Shown here piece after piece: positions 1 through 9,448 of a stretch of DNA of 64,000 bases. Origin of the DNA: Pseudomonas fluorescens (lineage in GTDB: Bacteria > Pseudomonadota > Gammaproteobacteria > Pseudomonadales > Pseudomonadaceae); NCBI RefSeq assembly GCF_019212185.1, contig NZ_CP078138.1:5004501-5068500 (forward strand), in the 5' to 3' direction. The stretch's first letter is position 1. The number at the start of each line of letters is the position of its first letter. The translations under genes and the position numbers were made by a program. The notes below the pieces were generated by a model that had not been told where the DNA came from, did not search any database, and saw only the letters and a program-made list of their open reading frames with translations.

Positions 1-282
1 GCCCGGCCCTGGGTGATCCTGCTGATCGAACTGGTGCCGCTGTTGCTACTGGCACCGGGAATGATCAGCGGCAGCCCACGCGGCCATTCGTGGATGTGCT
101 TTGTGGTCAACCTGTACTTCATCAAGGGCGCAATTGCTGCGTTCGACCCCAATCGCCAGGTATTCGGCCTGTTGGAGATGGCCGCCAGTCTGGCGGTATT
201 CTGTTCGGCGCTGCTGTATGTGCGCTGGCGCTTCCAGCTCAATCGCAAGCTGGCCGGCGAAGGCGAACCCGCTGCCGCGTGA
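1..282 (+). CDS. DUF2069 inner-membrane protein, 5' end cut off by the window
   Basis: The reading frame is open from base 1 and ends in TGA at 280-282, so only the C-terminal 93 residues are present. Hydrophobic stretches (VPLLLLAPGM, then WMCFVVNLYFIKGAI, then SLAVFCSALLYVRW) and the phrase SPRGHSWMCFVVNLYFIKG fit the DUF2069 family of small multi-pass membrane proteins in Pseudomonas. The function of that family is unknown. The tail after the last membrane segment is short and basic, so it is probably cytoplasmic. Confidence 0.7.
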   Translation, partial: ARPWVILLIELVPLLLLAPGMISGSPRGHSWMCFVVNLYFIKGAIAAFDPNRQVFGLLEMAASLAVFCSALLYVRWRFQLNRKLAGEGEPAAA

Positions 283-314
283 CAGGCGCCGCCGATGCTG
301 GCGGCGCCAAACCC

Positions 315-986
315 TCAATGATTGACGGTAAACGCCAGCATCATCGATAGCTGGCACATCGGCCGGCCGCTCTCGGCGTGCCATTGATTGAAGGCGTTCT
401 GCACGGTGGCCAGGTCCCGCAGGCTGGTAGGCACCTTGTCGACGATCTTCTGTGCGTTCAGCGCCGCGACCACGTCATAGCTGGGCACGAAGGTGTCCTT
501 GCCAACCATCCGCAGAAAGCGTGGCGCCGACAGGCCGCCCAATTGGTGACCGTGTTTGGCCAGGTACTTCCACAGGCCAACGATATCGGTCACCGGCCAT
601 TCGGCGATCAATTCGCCGAAACTGCCCTTCTCCTTTGCCACATCAAGGATGAACTGCGCATTGCGCGGCACGCTCTTGAGCTTGCCCAAGTGGCGGATGA
701 TCCGCGCATCCTGCATCAATCGCTCAAGGTGCTCGGCCCCCATCAGCACAACCTTTTCCGGGTCGAAGCCGAAGAACACCTGTTCAAAGGCCGGCCATTT
801 GGCATCCACCAGGCTGTGCTTGAGACCGGCGCGGAAGACCCGTAGCGCCAGGGTCGACAGGTAGCGATCATCGCTGATCTGGCGCAGTTGGTCGGGGGTC
901 TTGGGAACGGGCAGATGGGCTTCCAGTTCAGATGCCGAACCAAAGCGGTTCAGGCAATACTCGTGCAGCCACTTGTAATCGTGCAT
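315..986 (-). CDS. DNA-3-methyladenine glycosylase I-like protein
   Basis: This 223-residue protein resembles the Adenine_glyco (Tag) family, which excises 3-methyladenine from alkylated DNA in the cytoplasm. The matching core is around residues 45-135: LSTLALRVFRAGLKHSLV, then FDPEKVV, then DARIIRHLGKLKSVPRNAQFI, which corresponds to the RNxxKIxAxxxNA region of Tag. The N- and C-terminal Cys/His zinc ligands of E. coli Tag are not obvious, so this is a divergent member and its activity is inferred. The ATG has GGAGAGG just upstream. The gene is convergent with the DUF2069 gene and 69 bp downstream of ttcA on the same strand. Confidence 0.7.
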   Translation of the reverse strand: MHDYKWLHEYCLNRFGSASELEAHLPVPKTPDQLRQISDDRYLSTLALRVFRAGLKHSLVDAKWPAFEQVFFGFDPEKVVLMGAEHLERLMQDARIIRHLGKLKSVPRNAQFILDVAKEKGSFGELIAEWPVTDIVGLWKYLAKHGHQLGGLSAPRFLRMVGKDTFVPSYDVVAALNAQKIVDKVPTSLRDLATVQNAFNQWHAESGRPMCQLSMMLAFTVNH

Positions 987-1055
987 GCCCTCTCCTGAGC
1001 ATAGAAATGGAAACGGCGCCCGCGAGCGCCGTCAGACCCAACCGGTGACAGGGGG

Positions 1056-1880
1056 TCAGAGATTGACCACATTGACGAAGCGCGACGCCGCGCTTTCGTC
1101 GATGGTCAGGCTGGTGAAGTCGAACAGATTGCGGTCCGCCAGTTGCGACGGGATCACGTTCTGCAGGCTGCGGAAAATGCTCTCGGTGCGCCCAGGGGTC
1201 TTGCGCTCCCATTCCTGAAGCATCTCCTTGACCACCTGGCGCTGCAGGTTTTCCTGGGAGCCACAGAGGTTGCACGGGATGATCGGGAACTGCTTGAGGT
1301 CCGAGTAGGCCTGAATGTCCTTCTCGTTGCAGTAGGCCAGCGGGCGAATCACCACGTTGCGCCCGTCATCGGCACGCAACTTCGGTGGCATGGCCTTGAG
1401 CGAGCCGTTGAAGAACATATTGAGGAAGAACGTCTCGACGATGTCGTCGCGATGATGCCCGAGGGCCATCTTGGTCGCGCCGATTTCATCGGCAAAGGTG
1501 TAGAGCGTACCGCGACGCAGGCGCGAGCACAGCGAGCAGGTGGTCTTGCCCTCGGGAATCAGCTCCTTGACCACCGAGTAGGTGTCCTTCTCGACGATGT
1601 GGTACTCGACCCCCAACTCCTTGAGGTACGCCGGCAATACATGCTCGGGAAAACCTGGCTGCTTCTGGTCCATGTTGACGGCAACGATCTCGAACTTGAT
1701 CGGCGCGACCTTCTGCAGGTGCAGCAGCACGTCGAGCATGGTGTAGCTGTCCTTGCCCCCGGACAGGCAAACCATGACCTTGTCGCCGTCCTCGATCATG
1801 TTGAAGTCGGCAACGGCCTCACCGGCCTGCCGGCGTAGACGTTTCTGCAGTTTGTTCTGGTTGACCGTAAGAGTGCCCAT
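1056..1880 (-). CDS. ttcA: tRNA 2-thiocytidine(32) synthetase TtcA
   Basis: TtcA is an ATP-dependent, iron-sulfur enzyme that thiolates cytidine 32 of certain tRNAs. The 274-residue protein has the PP-loop SGGKDS near residue 45 for ATP binding and two CxxC pairs (CSLC and CNLC), which provide cluster ligands in this family. The [17 protein letters not shown] segment is also typical. The start at 1880 ([15 protein letters not shown]) is the usual Pseudomonas N-terminus; an upstream in-frame start would add 16 unconserved residues. It is divergent from the Yip1-family gene. Confidence 0.95.
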   Translation of the reverse strand: MGTLTVNQNKLQKRLRRQAGEAVADFNMIEDGDKVMVCLSGGKDSYTMLDVLLHLQKVAPIKFEIVAVNMDQKQPGFPEHVLPAYLKELGVEYHIVEKDTYSVVKELIPEGKTTCSLCSRLRRGTLYTFADEIGATKMALGHHRDDIVETFFLNMFFNGSLKAMPPKLRADDGRNVVIRPLAYCNEKDIQAYSDLKQFPIIPCNLCGSQENLQRQVVKEMLQEWERKTPGRTESIFRSLQNVIPSQLADRNLFDFTSLTIDESAASRFVNVVNL

Positions 1881-2125
1881 GGCGCTTGAAATCCGCGAGG
1901 TGTGACGAAAGGCCGGCATTTTACGCAAAAACGCCGGACGGGCGAGCTATCCATCTGCGATTAACGTCGGTTTTTACAGCGCGATTTGCTCTAAAGGCAG
2001 CGTACCGGCGCGATTCAGTCCTTTCTATACTGCGACATAAGGTCGTACACACCTCTAGACCTTTGGCCACTGGCCGGTAGGCGCTCCGTTGGGGGGCGAT
2101 AGCAATCACGAAGGAGTGACTGACT

Positions 2126-2728
2126 ATGATCCATCACGTCGTGGGACTCTTTACCCACCCCGATCAAGAATGGAAGGAGATTCGTGGCGACCAAGAGGAA
2201 AGCATCAGCCACATGTACCTGACCCACACACTGATTTTGGCGGCAATTCCCGCTGTTTCAGCGTTTATCGGCACGACCCAGGTGGGCTGGGTGATCGGCA
2301 GCCGAGCACCGGTCATGCTGACCCACGAAAGCGCCCTGTGGATGACCATCATGTCGTACCTGGCGATGCTCTGCGGTGTCGCGGTGATGGGCGCTTTCAT
2401 TCACTGGATGGCCCGTACATACGACGCCACACCGAGTCTGGCGCGCTGTGTGGCATTCGCCACCTACACCGCAACCCCGCTGTTCATCGGCGGTCTGGCG
2501 GCGCTCTACCCACACATGTGGCTGGGCATGATCGTCGGCACGGCAGCCATTTGCTACACGGTGTACCTGCTTTACGTGGGCCTGCCGACCTTCATGAACA
2601 TTCCATCCGACGAGGGTTTTCTGTTTTCCAGTTCGGTCCTGGCCGTAGGGCTGGTGGTGCTGGTGGCCATCATGGCATTCACCGTGATCGTCTGGGGCCT
2701 GGGCGTCGGCCCGGTCTATACCAACTAG
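2126..2728 (+). CDS. Yip1-family inner-membrane protein
   Basis: This 200-residue integral membrane protein has about five hydrophobic segments (for example LILAAIPAVSAFIG, TIMSYLAMLCGVAVMGAFIHWMA and VLAVGLVVLVAIMAFTVIVWG). The N-terminus MIHHVVGLFTHPDQEWKEI is characteristic of the bacterial YIP1 / DUF1282 family, whose role is not established. AAGGAG sits about 10 bp before the ATG. A strong terminator follows 20 bp after the stop codon, so it is probably monocistronic. Confidence 0.8.
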   Translation: MIHHVVGLFTHPDQEWKEIRGDQEESISHMYLTHTLILAAIPAVSAFIGTTQVGWVIGSRAPVMLTHESALWMTIMSYLAMLCGVAVMGAFIHWMARTYDATPSLARCVAFATYTATPLFIGGLAALYPHMWLGMIVGTAAICYTVYLLYVGLPTFMNIPSDEGFLFSSSVLAVGLVVLVAIMAFTVIVWGLGVGPVYTN

Positions 2729-2747
2729 CGCTGGATGCTGTACCAAC

Positions 2748-2771
2748 AGGCCGCCGCAAGGCGGCCTTTTC
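2748..2771 (+). terminator. Rho-independent terminator after the Yip1-family gene
   Basis: The hairpin AGGCCGCC-GCAA-GGCGGCCT is a perfect 8-bp GC-rich stem with a GNRA-type loop, followed by a T run. It lies 20 bp past the stop codon and before the sprT-like gene. Confidence 0.85.
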
Positions 2772-2856
2772 ATGTGGCGACGACCATTGGGCGGCCGGGC
2801 GATTCGCAATGCCCGGGGTTTACCGCATACTTGACGCCTCTGGAGATCCGTTAAGC

Positions 2857-3351
2857 ATGCCCGAGCAACTCAATACCCGCGTCGAAGACTGTTTCCAACT
2901 GGCTGAATCCTTTTTCAAACGCCCTTTCAAACGTCCGGTGGTCAGCCTCAAGTTGCGCGGCCAGAAGGCCGGTGTGGCACACCTGCATGAAAACCTGCTG
3001 CGCTTCAATCCACAGCTGTACCGCGAAAATACCGAAGATTTCCTCAAGCAGACCGTGGCCCACGAGGTCGCGCACCTGATCGCCCACCAGCTGTTTGGGG
3101 ACCGCATCGCACCCCACGGTGAGGAGTGGCAGTTGATCATGCGCGGCGTCTACGAGCTGCCGCCCAACCGCTGCCACACCTACGCAATCAAGCGCCGCAG
3201 CGTGACTCGCTACATCTACCGCTGCCCCTGTGCCGACAGCGACTTCCCGTTCTCGGCCCAGCGCCACAGCCTGGTCCGCCAGGGTCGGCGTTACCTGTGT
3301 CGGCGCTGCCGGCAAACCCTGGTGTTCACCGGCGAATCGCGGGTCGAATAA
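2857..3351 (+). CDS. SprT-family zinc metalloprotease-like protein
   Basis: The 164-residue protein starts at the ATG at 2857 (MPEQLNTRVEDCF); the open frame upstream is unconserved. The zinc site HEVAH is near residue 70, with a likely third ligand in the following PHGEEW segment. A C-terminal zinc-ribbon-like part has CPC around residue 125 and CRRC around residue 150. This is the SprT layout (family named after E. coli SprT, related to SPRTN). The substrate in bacteria is not settled. Confidence 0.85.
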   Translation: MPEQLNTRVEDCFQLAESFFKRPFKRPVVSLKLRGQKAGVAHLHENLLRFNPQLYRENTEDFLKQTVAHEVAHLIAHQLFGDRIAPHGEEWQLIMRGVYELPPNRCHTYAIKRRSVTRYIYRCPCADSDFPFSAQRHSLVRQGRRYLCRRCRQTLVFTGESRVE

Positions 3352-3357
3352 ACAGCC

Positions 3358-4539
3358 TCAGGCGATTGCCTTGGCCCGCCGCAATTCAGCGATCTGTTCG
3401 ACGCTGTAGCCCAACTCGGCCAGTACCTGATCGCTATGGGCACCGACAGCTGCGCCAATGTGCTTTGGCGCTGGCAAGCCGCCAGAAAACTTCAGCGGGC
3501 AAGCCATCTGCGCCTGAGTCGTGCCGTCCGCGCGCGGCACCTGCGTCACCAGTTGGCGCGCCTGAAGCTGGGGATGCGCCACCGCCTCGGACAGACTCAG
3601 AACCGGCTCGACGCAGGCATCGATCACGCCGAACAGCGCACACAGCTCGCTGTAGTCGCGTTTTTCGAACTCGATCTGCAGCGCCTGCTTCAAGGCTTGT
3701 TGCTGCTCGGGTCGAGGCGACAAGCCTTGAGCTGCCAACTCGGGCCGGCCCAACGCCGCGCACAGCTGTTGCATGAAGTTCGGCTCCAGGCTGCCCACCG
3801 ACATCCAGCGTCCATCGCGGCTACGGTAGTAATCGTAGAAGCTGCCACCATTGAGCATCTGCTCTTCCCGCCCCGGCTCCACGCCACACGCCAGATACCC
3901 CGCCCCGGCCAGCGCATTCAGGCTGAACGCGCAGTCGGTCATGCTCACGTCCAGATGCTGGCCTTGCCCCGTGTGCTGACGGGCAATCACGGCTGCCAGC
4001 AGGCCGATCACCCCATGCAGGGAGCCGCCGGCAATGTCGGCGGCCTGGATACCCAGGGGTAACGGCCCACTGTCCTCGCGTCCGGTGTAACTCGCCAGAC
4101 CGGCCAGCGCCAGGTAGTTGATGTCGTGCCCGGCGCGATCCTTGTAGGGGCCGGTCTGGCCGTAGCCGGTGATCGACACGTAGATCAGCCGCGGATTGAT
4201 CGCCTTCAAGGCTTCGTAGCCCAGGCCCAGGCGCTCCATGACACCGGGCCGGAATTGCTCGAGGAGAATGTCGTGGTCCTGCAACAGTTGCTTGACCACT
4301 TCCAGCGCCTGCGGCTGCTTGAGATCCAACGCCAGGCTGCGCTTGTTGCGGTTGAGGTAGGCGTGGCTGGCCGAGGTGCCCTGGTCGTGGGGCGGCAGGA
4401 CTCGCAGCAGGTCCATGCGGGTCGGCGACTCGATACGCAGCACTTCGGCGCCCATGTCCGCCAACAATAACGAGGCGAACGGCCCTGGCAGCAGTGTCGA
4501 AAAATCCAGAACTTTCAGTGATGCCAGTGGCCCCTGCAT
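3358..4539 (-). CDS. CaiB/BaiF-family CoA transferase (class III)
   Basis: The 393-residue protein has typical family III CoA-transferase sequence: LKVLDFSTLLPGPFASLLL at the N-terminus, NRNKRSLALDLK, then RPGVMERLGLGYEAL and SITGYGQTGPYKDRAGHDINYLA, which contains the catalytic Asp region. These enzymes move CoA between carboxylic acids, or act as racemases (AMACR-like). The substrate cannot be told from sequence. The start at 4539 is preceded by AAGGAGA; eight upstream in-frame residues lack a ribosome site. It is convergent with the sprT-like gene, with 6 bp between the stops. Confidence 0.85.
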   Translation of the reverse strand: MQGPLASLKVLDFSTLLPGPFASLLLADMGAEVLRIESPTRMDLLRVLPPHDQGTSASHAYLNRNKRSLALDLKQPQALEVVKQLLQDHDILLEQFRPGVMERLGLGYEALKAINPRLIYVSITGYGQTGPYKDRAGHDINYLALAGLASYTGREDSGPLPLGIQAADIAGGSLHGVIGLLAAVIARQHTGQGQHLDVSMTDCAFSLNALAGAGYLACGVEPGREEQMLNGGSFYDYYRSRDGRWMSVGSLEPNFMQQLCAALGRPELAAQGLSPRPEQQQALKQALQIEFEKRDYSELCALFGVIDACVEPVLSLSEAVAHPQLQARQLVTQVPRADGTTQAQMACPLKFSGGLPAPKHIGAAVGAHSDQVLAELGYSVEQIAELRRAKAIA

Positions 4540-4643
4540 AAGTCTTCTCCTTGGACGATCCATCCAGACTAGGCAGCGGATGCCGTGGCGGCAATAACTT
4601 TAAACAACGGCAGAGGTGACATTTGCGCTCAAATCGCGAGCAA

Positions 4644-4671
4644 GAAAAAACCCGCCGCAGCGGGTTTTTTT
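4644..4671. terminator. Bidirectional terminator between dctA and the CoA-transferase gene
   Basis: The stem AACCCGC-CGCA-GCGGGTT is flanked by an A run on one side and a T run on the other. It lies 17 bp past the dctA stop, so its main use is probably to end dctA transcription on the minus strand. Confidence 0.85.
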
Positions 4672-4687
4672 CATCAGCCTTGGCGCA

Positions 4688-6022
4688 TTACTTCACCGAA
4701 GCCGGGGTCGGGCCTTCAGCCACGCCCAGGTCATCGACTTCACGCTCGTCGGAAATACCGCGACCGCCAGAAGCCAGCTCGACCTGCAGTTTGTCTGTGT
4801 CCAGCTCCTTGACCCACTTGGCCACGACCAGAGTTGCCACGGCGTTGCCGACCAGGTTGGTCAGGGCACGAGCTTCGGACATGAAGCGGTCGATACCGAG
4901 GATCAGCGCCAGGCCGGCAACCGGCAGGTGGCCTACGGCCGACAGGGTCGCCGCCAGCACGATGAAACCACTACCGGTCACGCCTGCCGCACCTTTGGAG
5001 GACAGCAGCAGCACCAGCAGCAGGGTGATCTGGTGGGTGATGTCCATGTGGGTGTCGGTCGCCTGAGCGATAAACACGGCGGCCATGGTCAGGTAGATCG
5101 AAGTACCGTCGAGGTTGAACGAGTAGCCGGTAGGGATTACCAGGCCGACCACCGATTTCTTCGCACCCAGGCGCTCCATCTTGATCAGCATGCGTGGCAG
5201 CGCCGATTCGGACGAGGAAGTACCCAACACGATCAGCAGTTCTTCACGGATGTAGCGAATCAGTTTCAGCACGCTGAAGCCGTGAGCGCGGCAGATCGCA
5301 CCCAGCACCAGCACGACGAACAGCACACAGGTGATGTAGAAGCAGATCATCAGCTGGCCCAACTGCACCAGGGAGCCGACGCCGTAGGCACCGATGGTGA
5401 AGGCCATGGCGCCCAGCGCACCGATGGGCGCCAGCTTCATGATCATGTTGATGATGTTGAACATCACGTGGGCGAAGCGATCGATGAAGTCCAGCACCGG
5501 CTTGCCGTAGGCACCCAGGCGATGCAGGGCGAAACCGAAGATCACCGAGAACATCAGGACCTGCAGGATGTCGCCGTTGGCGAACGCGCCGACGATGGTG
5601 TTCGGAATCACATTGAGGATGAAGCCAACGATGCTCTGGTCAGCGCCAGCCGTGACGTAAGCCGCGACTTTCGAGGCATCCAGGGTCGAGACATCGATGT
5701 GCATGCCGGCACCCGGTTGCACGACGTTGACTACCACAAGGCCGATCAGCAGGGCGATGGTGGAAACGATTTCGAAGTACAGCAGCGCGTAACCACCGGT
5801 CTTGCCGACCGATTTCATGCTCTGCATGCCAGCAATGCCGCTGACGACGGTACAGAAGATAATCGGTGCGATGACCATCTTGATCAGCTTGATGAACCCG
5901 TCACCCAGCGGCTTGAGCGCCACCCCGGTCTGCGGATAAAAGTGACCGAGCAAGATGCCGATAACGATGGCAACGATTACCTGGAAATACAGGGATTTGT
6001 AAATTGGCTGACGAGTCGTCAT
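4688..6022 (-). CDS. dctA: C4-dicarboxylate:H+/Na+ symporter DctA
   Basis: DctA imports succinate, fumarate and malate across the inner membrane (DAACS family). The 444-residue protein has eight or more membrane segments, the serine-rich re-entrant loop ([14 protein letters not shown]), and the [10 protein letters not shown] and GTxxxxS-type core of glutamate/dicarboxylate carriers. The ATG at 6022 has GAGGAA upstream; the 26 in-frame residues before it are not conserved. Transcription is probably sigma54-dependent (see 6151-6168 and 6246-6300), as for dctA of P. aeruginosa under DctB/DctD. Confidence 0.95.
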   Translation of the reverse strand: MTTRQPIYKSLYFQVIVAIVIGILLGHFYPQTGVALKPLGDGFIKLIKMVIAPIIFCTVVSGIAGMQSMKSVGKTGGYALLYFEIVSTIALLIGLVVVNVVQPGAGMHIDVSTLDASKVAAYVTAGADQSIVGFILNVIPNTIVGAFANGDILQVLMFSVIFGFALHRLGAYGKPVLDFIDRFAHVMFNIINMIMKLAPIGALGAMAFTIGAYGVGSLVQLGQLMICFYITCVLFVVLVLGAICRAHGFSVLKLIRYIREELLIVLGTSSSESALPRMLIKMERLGAKKSVVGLVIPTGYSFNLDGTSIYLTMAAVFIAQATDTHMDITHQITLLLVLLLSSKGAAGVTGSGFIVLAATLSAVGHLPVAGLALILGIDRFMSEARALTNLVGNAVATLVVAKWVKELDTDKLQVELASGGRGISDEREVDDLGVAEGPTPASVK

Positions 6023-6150
6023 TGCTAAGTTCCTCAAGAGCACCGCGTTGCAATCGTCCATCCGATGCAAGCGACACCTAAAGTGCGAACCCTCCTGCAC
6101 TGGAGGGATTTGTTGTGGCGAACTGCGTGCTGGCAGGTCTGTCGGTTCTA

Positions 6151-6168
6151 TTGCAGAGCCCGTGCCAC
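6151..6168 (-). promoter_or_regulatory. Sigma54 (RpoN) promoter of dctA
   Basis: On the minus strand the sequence TGGCACGGGCTCTGCAA fits the sigma54 consensus TGGCACG-N4-TTGCW. It has the obligatory GG and GC dinucleotides separated by exactly 10 bases. It lies about 130 bp upstream of the dctA start codon. The match is seen directly; use of the site is inferred. Confidence 0.8.
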
Positions 6169-6245
6169 CTTTGCCAGATTCGTCAAAGACCCCGAATTAG
6201 AGGGGCCCCAGGCCAGGGCCACAACATTGACTGCCCCCTTGTCTT

Positions 6246-6300
6246 GGCGGGTTTCCGCCCATTACCCAGAACCACTCCCGCCAAATGGCGGATATCCGCC
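6246..6300. promoter_or_regulatory. Pair of enhancer palindromes for dctA activation
   Basis: Two identical inverted repeats GGCGG-N4-CCGCC occur at 6246-6259 and 6287-6300, 41 bp apart (about four helical turns). They are roughly 80-150 bp upstream of the sigma54 promoter. Their place and symmetry fit upstream activating sites for a sigma54 activator of the DctD/MifR type. They also lie just before the AraC-type gene at 6358 and could affect it. Confidence 0.6.
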
Positions 6301-6357
6301 TTGTCCCGCTCCGAGGAGCTGGCTAAGATCCGCCCATCAATGGACGGATGACTTGCC

Positions 6358-7356
6358 ATGCGCGACCGCACCATCGCCAGCCATTTTGGCCGGGCAGCCA
6401 CTGGCGGTGCGCGCCGCCTCGGGCATGACTATTCAGGCTTGCTGCACACGCTCGGCATCAGCCCCGAATGGCTCGACGAACCCCGCGCGCGCATTACGCC
6501 CGAGCAATTCACCGCCCTGCTCCAGGGCCTGTGGCTGGCACTGGACGACGAGTATCTGGGGCTCGCCGAAGGCAAGAGCAAATGTGGCACCTTCGCCATG
6601 ATGTGCCACGCGCTGATTCACTGCCGTACCCTGGAAAAAGCATTCAGTCGCGGCTTACTCTTCTATAGCCTATTCCCGCACAGTCCGCGCCTGACGCTGA
6701 GTCGGGAAGACGAATGGGTGCGCCTGAGCCTGGATGATGCCCGGTTGGCCGACCCCGACCACTTCCTCAGCGAAAGCCTGCTGGTGACCTGGCACCGCTT
6801 GGGCAGTTGGTTGATCGGCCAGCGAATCCGCCTCGAACAGGCCAGCTTCCGCTACAACGAACCCGACCATGGCGCCGAATACGAGCTGATGTTTTCTTGC
6901 CCCTTGGCATTCGACGCGGAGTGCACCAGCCTGCTGTTTCATAGCCGCTACCTGTGCATGCCGCTCTTGCAGGACGAACGCACCCTCAAGCATTTCCTCG
7001 AACGTTCACCGGCCGATTTGCTGGCCCGCCCGGATGAGGGCGACAGCATGTGCAGCCGATTGCGGCGCCAACTGGGGCGCGACAGCAGCCACTGGCCCGA
7101 CCTGGAAACCGTGGCCGCGCAACTGCACGTCAGCCCGCAGACCTTGCGCCGGCATCTGCGGGAAGAAGGTTCGAGCTTTCAGGAATTGAAGGATCAACTG
7201 CGCCGCGACATCGCCATCTATCATCTCAACCGTGCCGATCAGTCATTGCAACAAATCGCCGAGCAGTTGGGGTTTTCCGAGCCTTCGGCCTTTCACCGGG
7301 CGTTCAAGAAGTGGACCGGGCTGACGCCGGGGGCGTACCGGGCTCAAGCGCTTTGA
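6358..7356 (+). CDS. AraC-family transcriptional regulator with Arabinose_bd-type N-domain
   Basis: The 332-residue protein has an N-terminal domain of the AraC_arabinose-binding-like (OruR/ArgR-like) type and a C-terminal AraC/XylS DNA-binding domain of about 100 residues. The two helix-turn-helix motifs are around LETVAAQLHVSPQTLRRHLREEG and LQQIAEQLGFSEPSAFHRAFKKWTG. The ligand is unknown. It is divergent from dctA, sharing the 335-bp intergenic region that holds the dctA promoter and enhancers, so a link with dicarboxylate use is possible but unproven. Confidence 0.85.
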   Translation: MRDRTIASHFGRAATGGARRLGHDYSGLLHTLGISPEWLDEPRARITPEQFTALLQGLWLALDDEYLGLAEGKSKCGTFAMMCHALIHCRTLEKAFSRGLLFYSLFPHSPRLTLSREDEWVRLSLDDARLADPDHFLSESLLVTWHRLGSWLIGQRIRLEQASFRYNEPDHGAEYELMFSCPLAFDAECTSLLFHSRYLCMPLLQDERTLKHFLERSPADLLARPDEGDSMCSRLRRQLGRDSSHWPDLETVAAQLHVSPQTLRRHLREEGSSFQELKDQLRRDIAIYHLNRADQSLQQIAEQLGFSEPSAFHRAFKKWTGLTPGAYRAQAL

Positions 7357-7365
7357 GCCCTGGTC

Positions 7366-8712
7366 TCAGGCGGCAGGGAAATGAATGCGGAACGCCGCCC
7401 CGCCCATCGGCGAGTCGCCCAGCGTCAACTGCGCACCGTAGCTTTCGATGATGTCCTTGACCACTGCCAGGCCAATGCCCTGTCCCGGATGCTGGCGATC
7501 CAGACGCTCGCCACGCTGAAGAATCCGCGCCCGCTGGTCCACCGGCACGCCCGGTCCGTCATCCTCGACGCACAACTCGATACCCGCAACGGTTTGGCGC
7601 AGGCTGACCCGCACTTCACCCAGACACAGTCGATAGGCGTTTTCCAACAGGTTGCCGAGCATTTCCAGCAAGGCGCCCTGCTCGATAGGCACGTAACAAG
7701 GCTCAGGGAGGTCGAAGCGAGCGCGCACTCGTTTGTCGCGATACACCTTGTCCAGGGTGTCGCATAGACTCTTGAGCACCGGCTGCAACGCCACCTGATG
7801 GCGTACCAAACCACTTTTGCGCAAACTGGCACGCTGCAATTGGTAGCTGATTTGCTGGCTCATCCGCTCGATCTGCGATTGCAGGACCCACGCCTGCTCA
7901 CGCTCTTCCGGACGCTGGGCCATGTCTTCACTGACCCCTTGCAGAACCGCCAGCGGTGTTTTCAGGCTATGGGCCAGATCGTCCAGTGAGTCCCGGTAGC
8001 GCGTGCGCTGCTCCCGTTCACTGCGCAACAGCCGGTTCAGCGAGCCCGTCAGGCGTAACAACTCTCGGGGATGTTCTTCACTGAGACTCTCAAGGGCACC
8101 GCTTTCGATCTGGTCGAGTTCCTGACTCAAGCGCCGCAAGGCCCGCAGCCCCCAGGTCAAGCCGACCCAGAGTAACGCCAACAACACCAGCAACGCGGCG
8201 CCGAAACCCAGGTAGAGATTTTCCCGCACGCCCTCCAGTGTCTGCTGATACTCACGCACCGGTTGCAGGGCAACAATACTGAATGCTGCACTTTTGCCGC
8301 CAAGCAGTTTGACCTCGACGTCATAGACGAAGAACTCCTGGCCGCTGGCCTCGCGGATCCGCGCAAATTCGTTGCCGCGCCCGTCATACCGGGGTTTGTA
8401 ATTGATGTGCTCATCCCGGGTCGCCCGTGAACGCCAGACCAACTGCCCTTCGCGGTCGTAGATGTAGCCCAGCAGGCGGCTGTCGGCGAGATTGAATCGC
8501 TCATCGGGTAATTGAGAAGGCATGACCAGGCGGCCGTTTTCGATGCGCGCAGCGGAAATCAGGGTGGTGACATCCGACGCCAGGCGCTGCTCGATCGAGT
8601 CTTGCAGCGCCAGGCTGAACGCTCCCTGCATGGCCGGCAGCAGTGCCAGCATGAACAGCACAGCGAGGGTGGTAGCGGCCAACATCAGCCGCAAACGCAG
8701 GGAGCGAATCAC
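7366..8712 (-). CDS. phoQ: Sensor histidine kinase PhoQ
   Basis: This inner-membrane kinase senses low divalent cations or cationic peptides and phosphorylates PhoP. The 448 residues comprise a first membrane segment (about 10-30), a periplasmic sensor domain (about 31-165), a second segment (about 168-188), a dimerization domain with the phospho-accepting His in DDLAHSLKTPLAVLQG, and an ATPase domain with the N box (NLLENAY) and G boxes (DDGPGV, GQGIGLAVV). The GTG start overlaps the phoP stop by 4 bp (GTGA), so translation is coupled. Identification as PhoQ rests mostly on the oprH-phoP context. Confidence 0.9.
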   Translation of the reverse strand: MIRSLRLRLMLAATTLAVLFMLALLPAMQGAFSLALQDSIEQRLASDVTTLISAARIENGRLVMPSQLPDERFNLADSRLLGYIYDREGQLVWRSRATRDEHINYKPRYDGRGNEFARIREASGQEFFVYDVEVKLLGGKSAAFSIVALQPVREYQQTLEGVRENLYLGFGAALLVLLALLWVGLTWGLRALRRLSQELDQIESGALESLSEEHPRELLRLTGSLNRLLRSEREQRTRYRDSLDDLAHSLKTPLAVLQGVSEDMAQRPEEREQAWVLQSQIERMSQQISYQLQRASLRKSGLVRHQVALQPVLKSLCDTLDKVYRDKRVRARFDLPEPCYVPIEQGALLEMLGNLLENAYRLCLGEVRVSLRQTVAGIELCVEDDGPGVPVDQRARILQRGERLDRQHPGQGIGLAVVKDIIESYGAQLTLGDSPMGGAAFRIHFPAA

Positions 8713-9386
8713 TGGCAGCGCTCGTTGAACAGGTAACCCAGGCCGCGCACCGTCTCGATCGGTTTGAACCCGTTGGGCCCTTCGAGCTTGCGTCGCAGAC
8801 GACCGACCAGCACTTCGATGACATTTGGATCGCGCTCGTCGTCATCTGGATAGAGCTGCTCCATCAAACGGTCCTTGGCGACCACCTGCTCATGATGACG
8901 CATCAGGTATTCGAGGATCCGGTACTCATAAGCGGTGAGCGCCAAGGGCTGATCATCGAGCGTCGCCTGCTTGCGATTGAGGTCCAGCAGCAAGGGACCG
9001 GCGATGATGGTCGACTGGGTAAATCCGCTGGAGCGACGTAGCAACGCATTGAGGCGCGCGTCCAGCTCCTCGAACTGGAACGGTTTGACCACGTAGTCAT
9101 CGGCACCAGCAGCGAGCCCTTCGACCTTGTCTTGCCAATTGCCGCGGGCGGTCAGGATCAGGATCGGGAAAGTCTTGCCCTGCGAGCGCAGTTGGCGAAT
9201 CAGGTCCAATCCGCCGATGCCCGGCAGACCAAGATCGATCACCGCCAAGTCATAGTTGTATTGACCCGCTTGGTACAACGCCTCTTCGGCATTGGCGACT
9301 GCTTCCACCACATGGCCACCTTCTGTCAGGCGGGTGTGCAGGTGGTGACGCAACAGTGCTTCGTCTTCAACGACCAACAATTTCAT
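8709..9386 (-). CDS. phoP: Response regulator PhoP
   Basis: The 225-residue OmpR/PhoB-type regulator has a receiver domain (acidic pocket VVEDEALL, phospho-acceptor in LAVIDLGLPGIGG, conserved Lys in DDYVVKPF) and a winged-helix DNA-binding domain ending in ETVRGLGYLFNE. It is nearly the Pseudomonas PhoP sequence as I recall it. GGGAGAG precedes the ATG. It lies 114 bp downstream of oprH with a strong stem-loop in between, and overlaps phoQ. The operon is expected to be autoregulated through the PhoP boxes at 10161-10199. Confidence 0.93.
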   Translation of the reverse strand: MKLLVVEDEALLRHHLHTRLTEGGHVVEAVANAEEALYQAGQYNYDLAVIDLGLPGIGGLDLIRQLRSQGKTFPILILTARGNWQDKVEGLAAGADDYVVKPFQFEELDARLNALLRRSSGFTQSTIIAGPLLLDLNRKQATLDDQPLALTAYEYRILEYLMRHHEQVVAKDRLMEQLYPDDDERDPNVIEVLVGRLRRKLEGPNGFKPIETVRGLGYLFNERCQ

Positions 9387-9448
9387 AACGCTCTCCCAGG
9401 CAAATCAACCACTCCACGGGTGCCTCGCACCCAGCTTACCGACATGCC

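Noticed and set aside
2089..2856. N-terminal extension of the SprT-like frame by 256 codons
   Set aside because: It overlaps the whole Yip1-family gene and a terminator; SprT homology begins at the ATG at 2857.
4616..6028. 470-codon plus-strand ORF opposite dctA
   Set aside because: It is a shadow of dctA; the translation is low-complexity His/Asp/Gln-rich with no family likeness.
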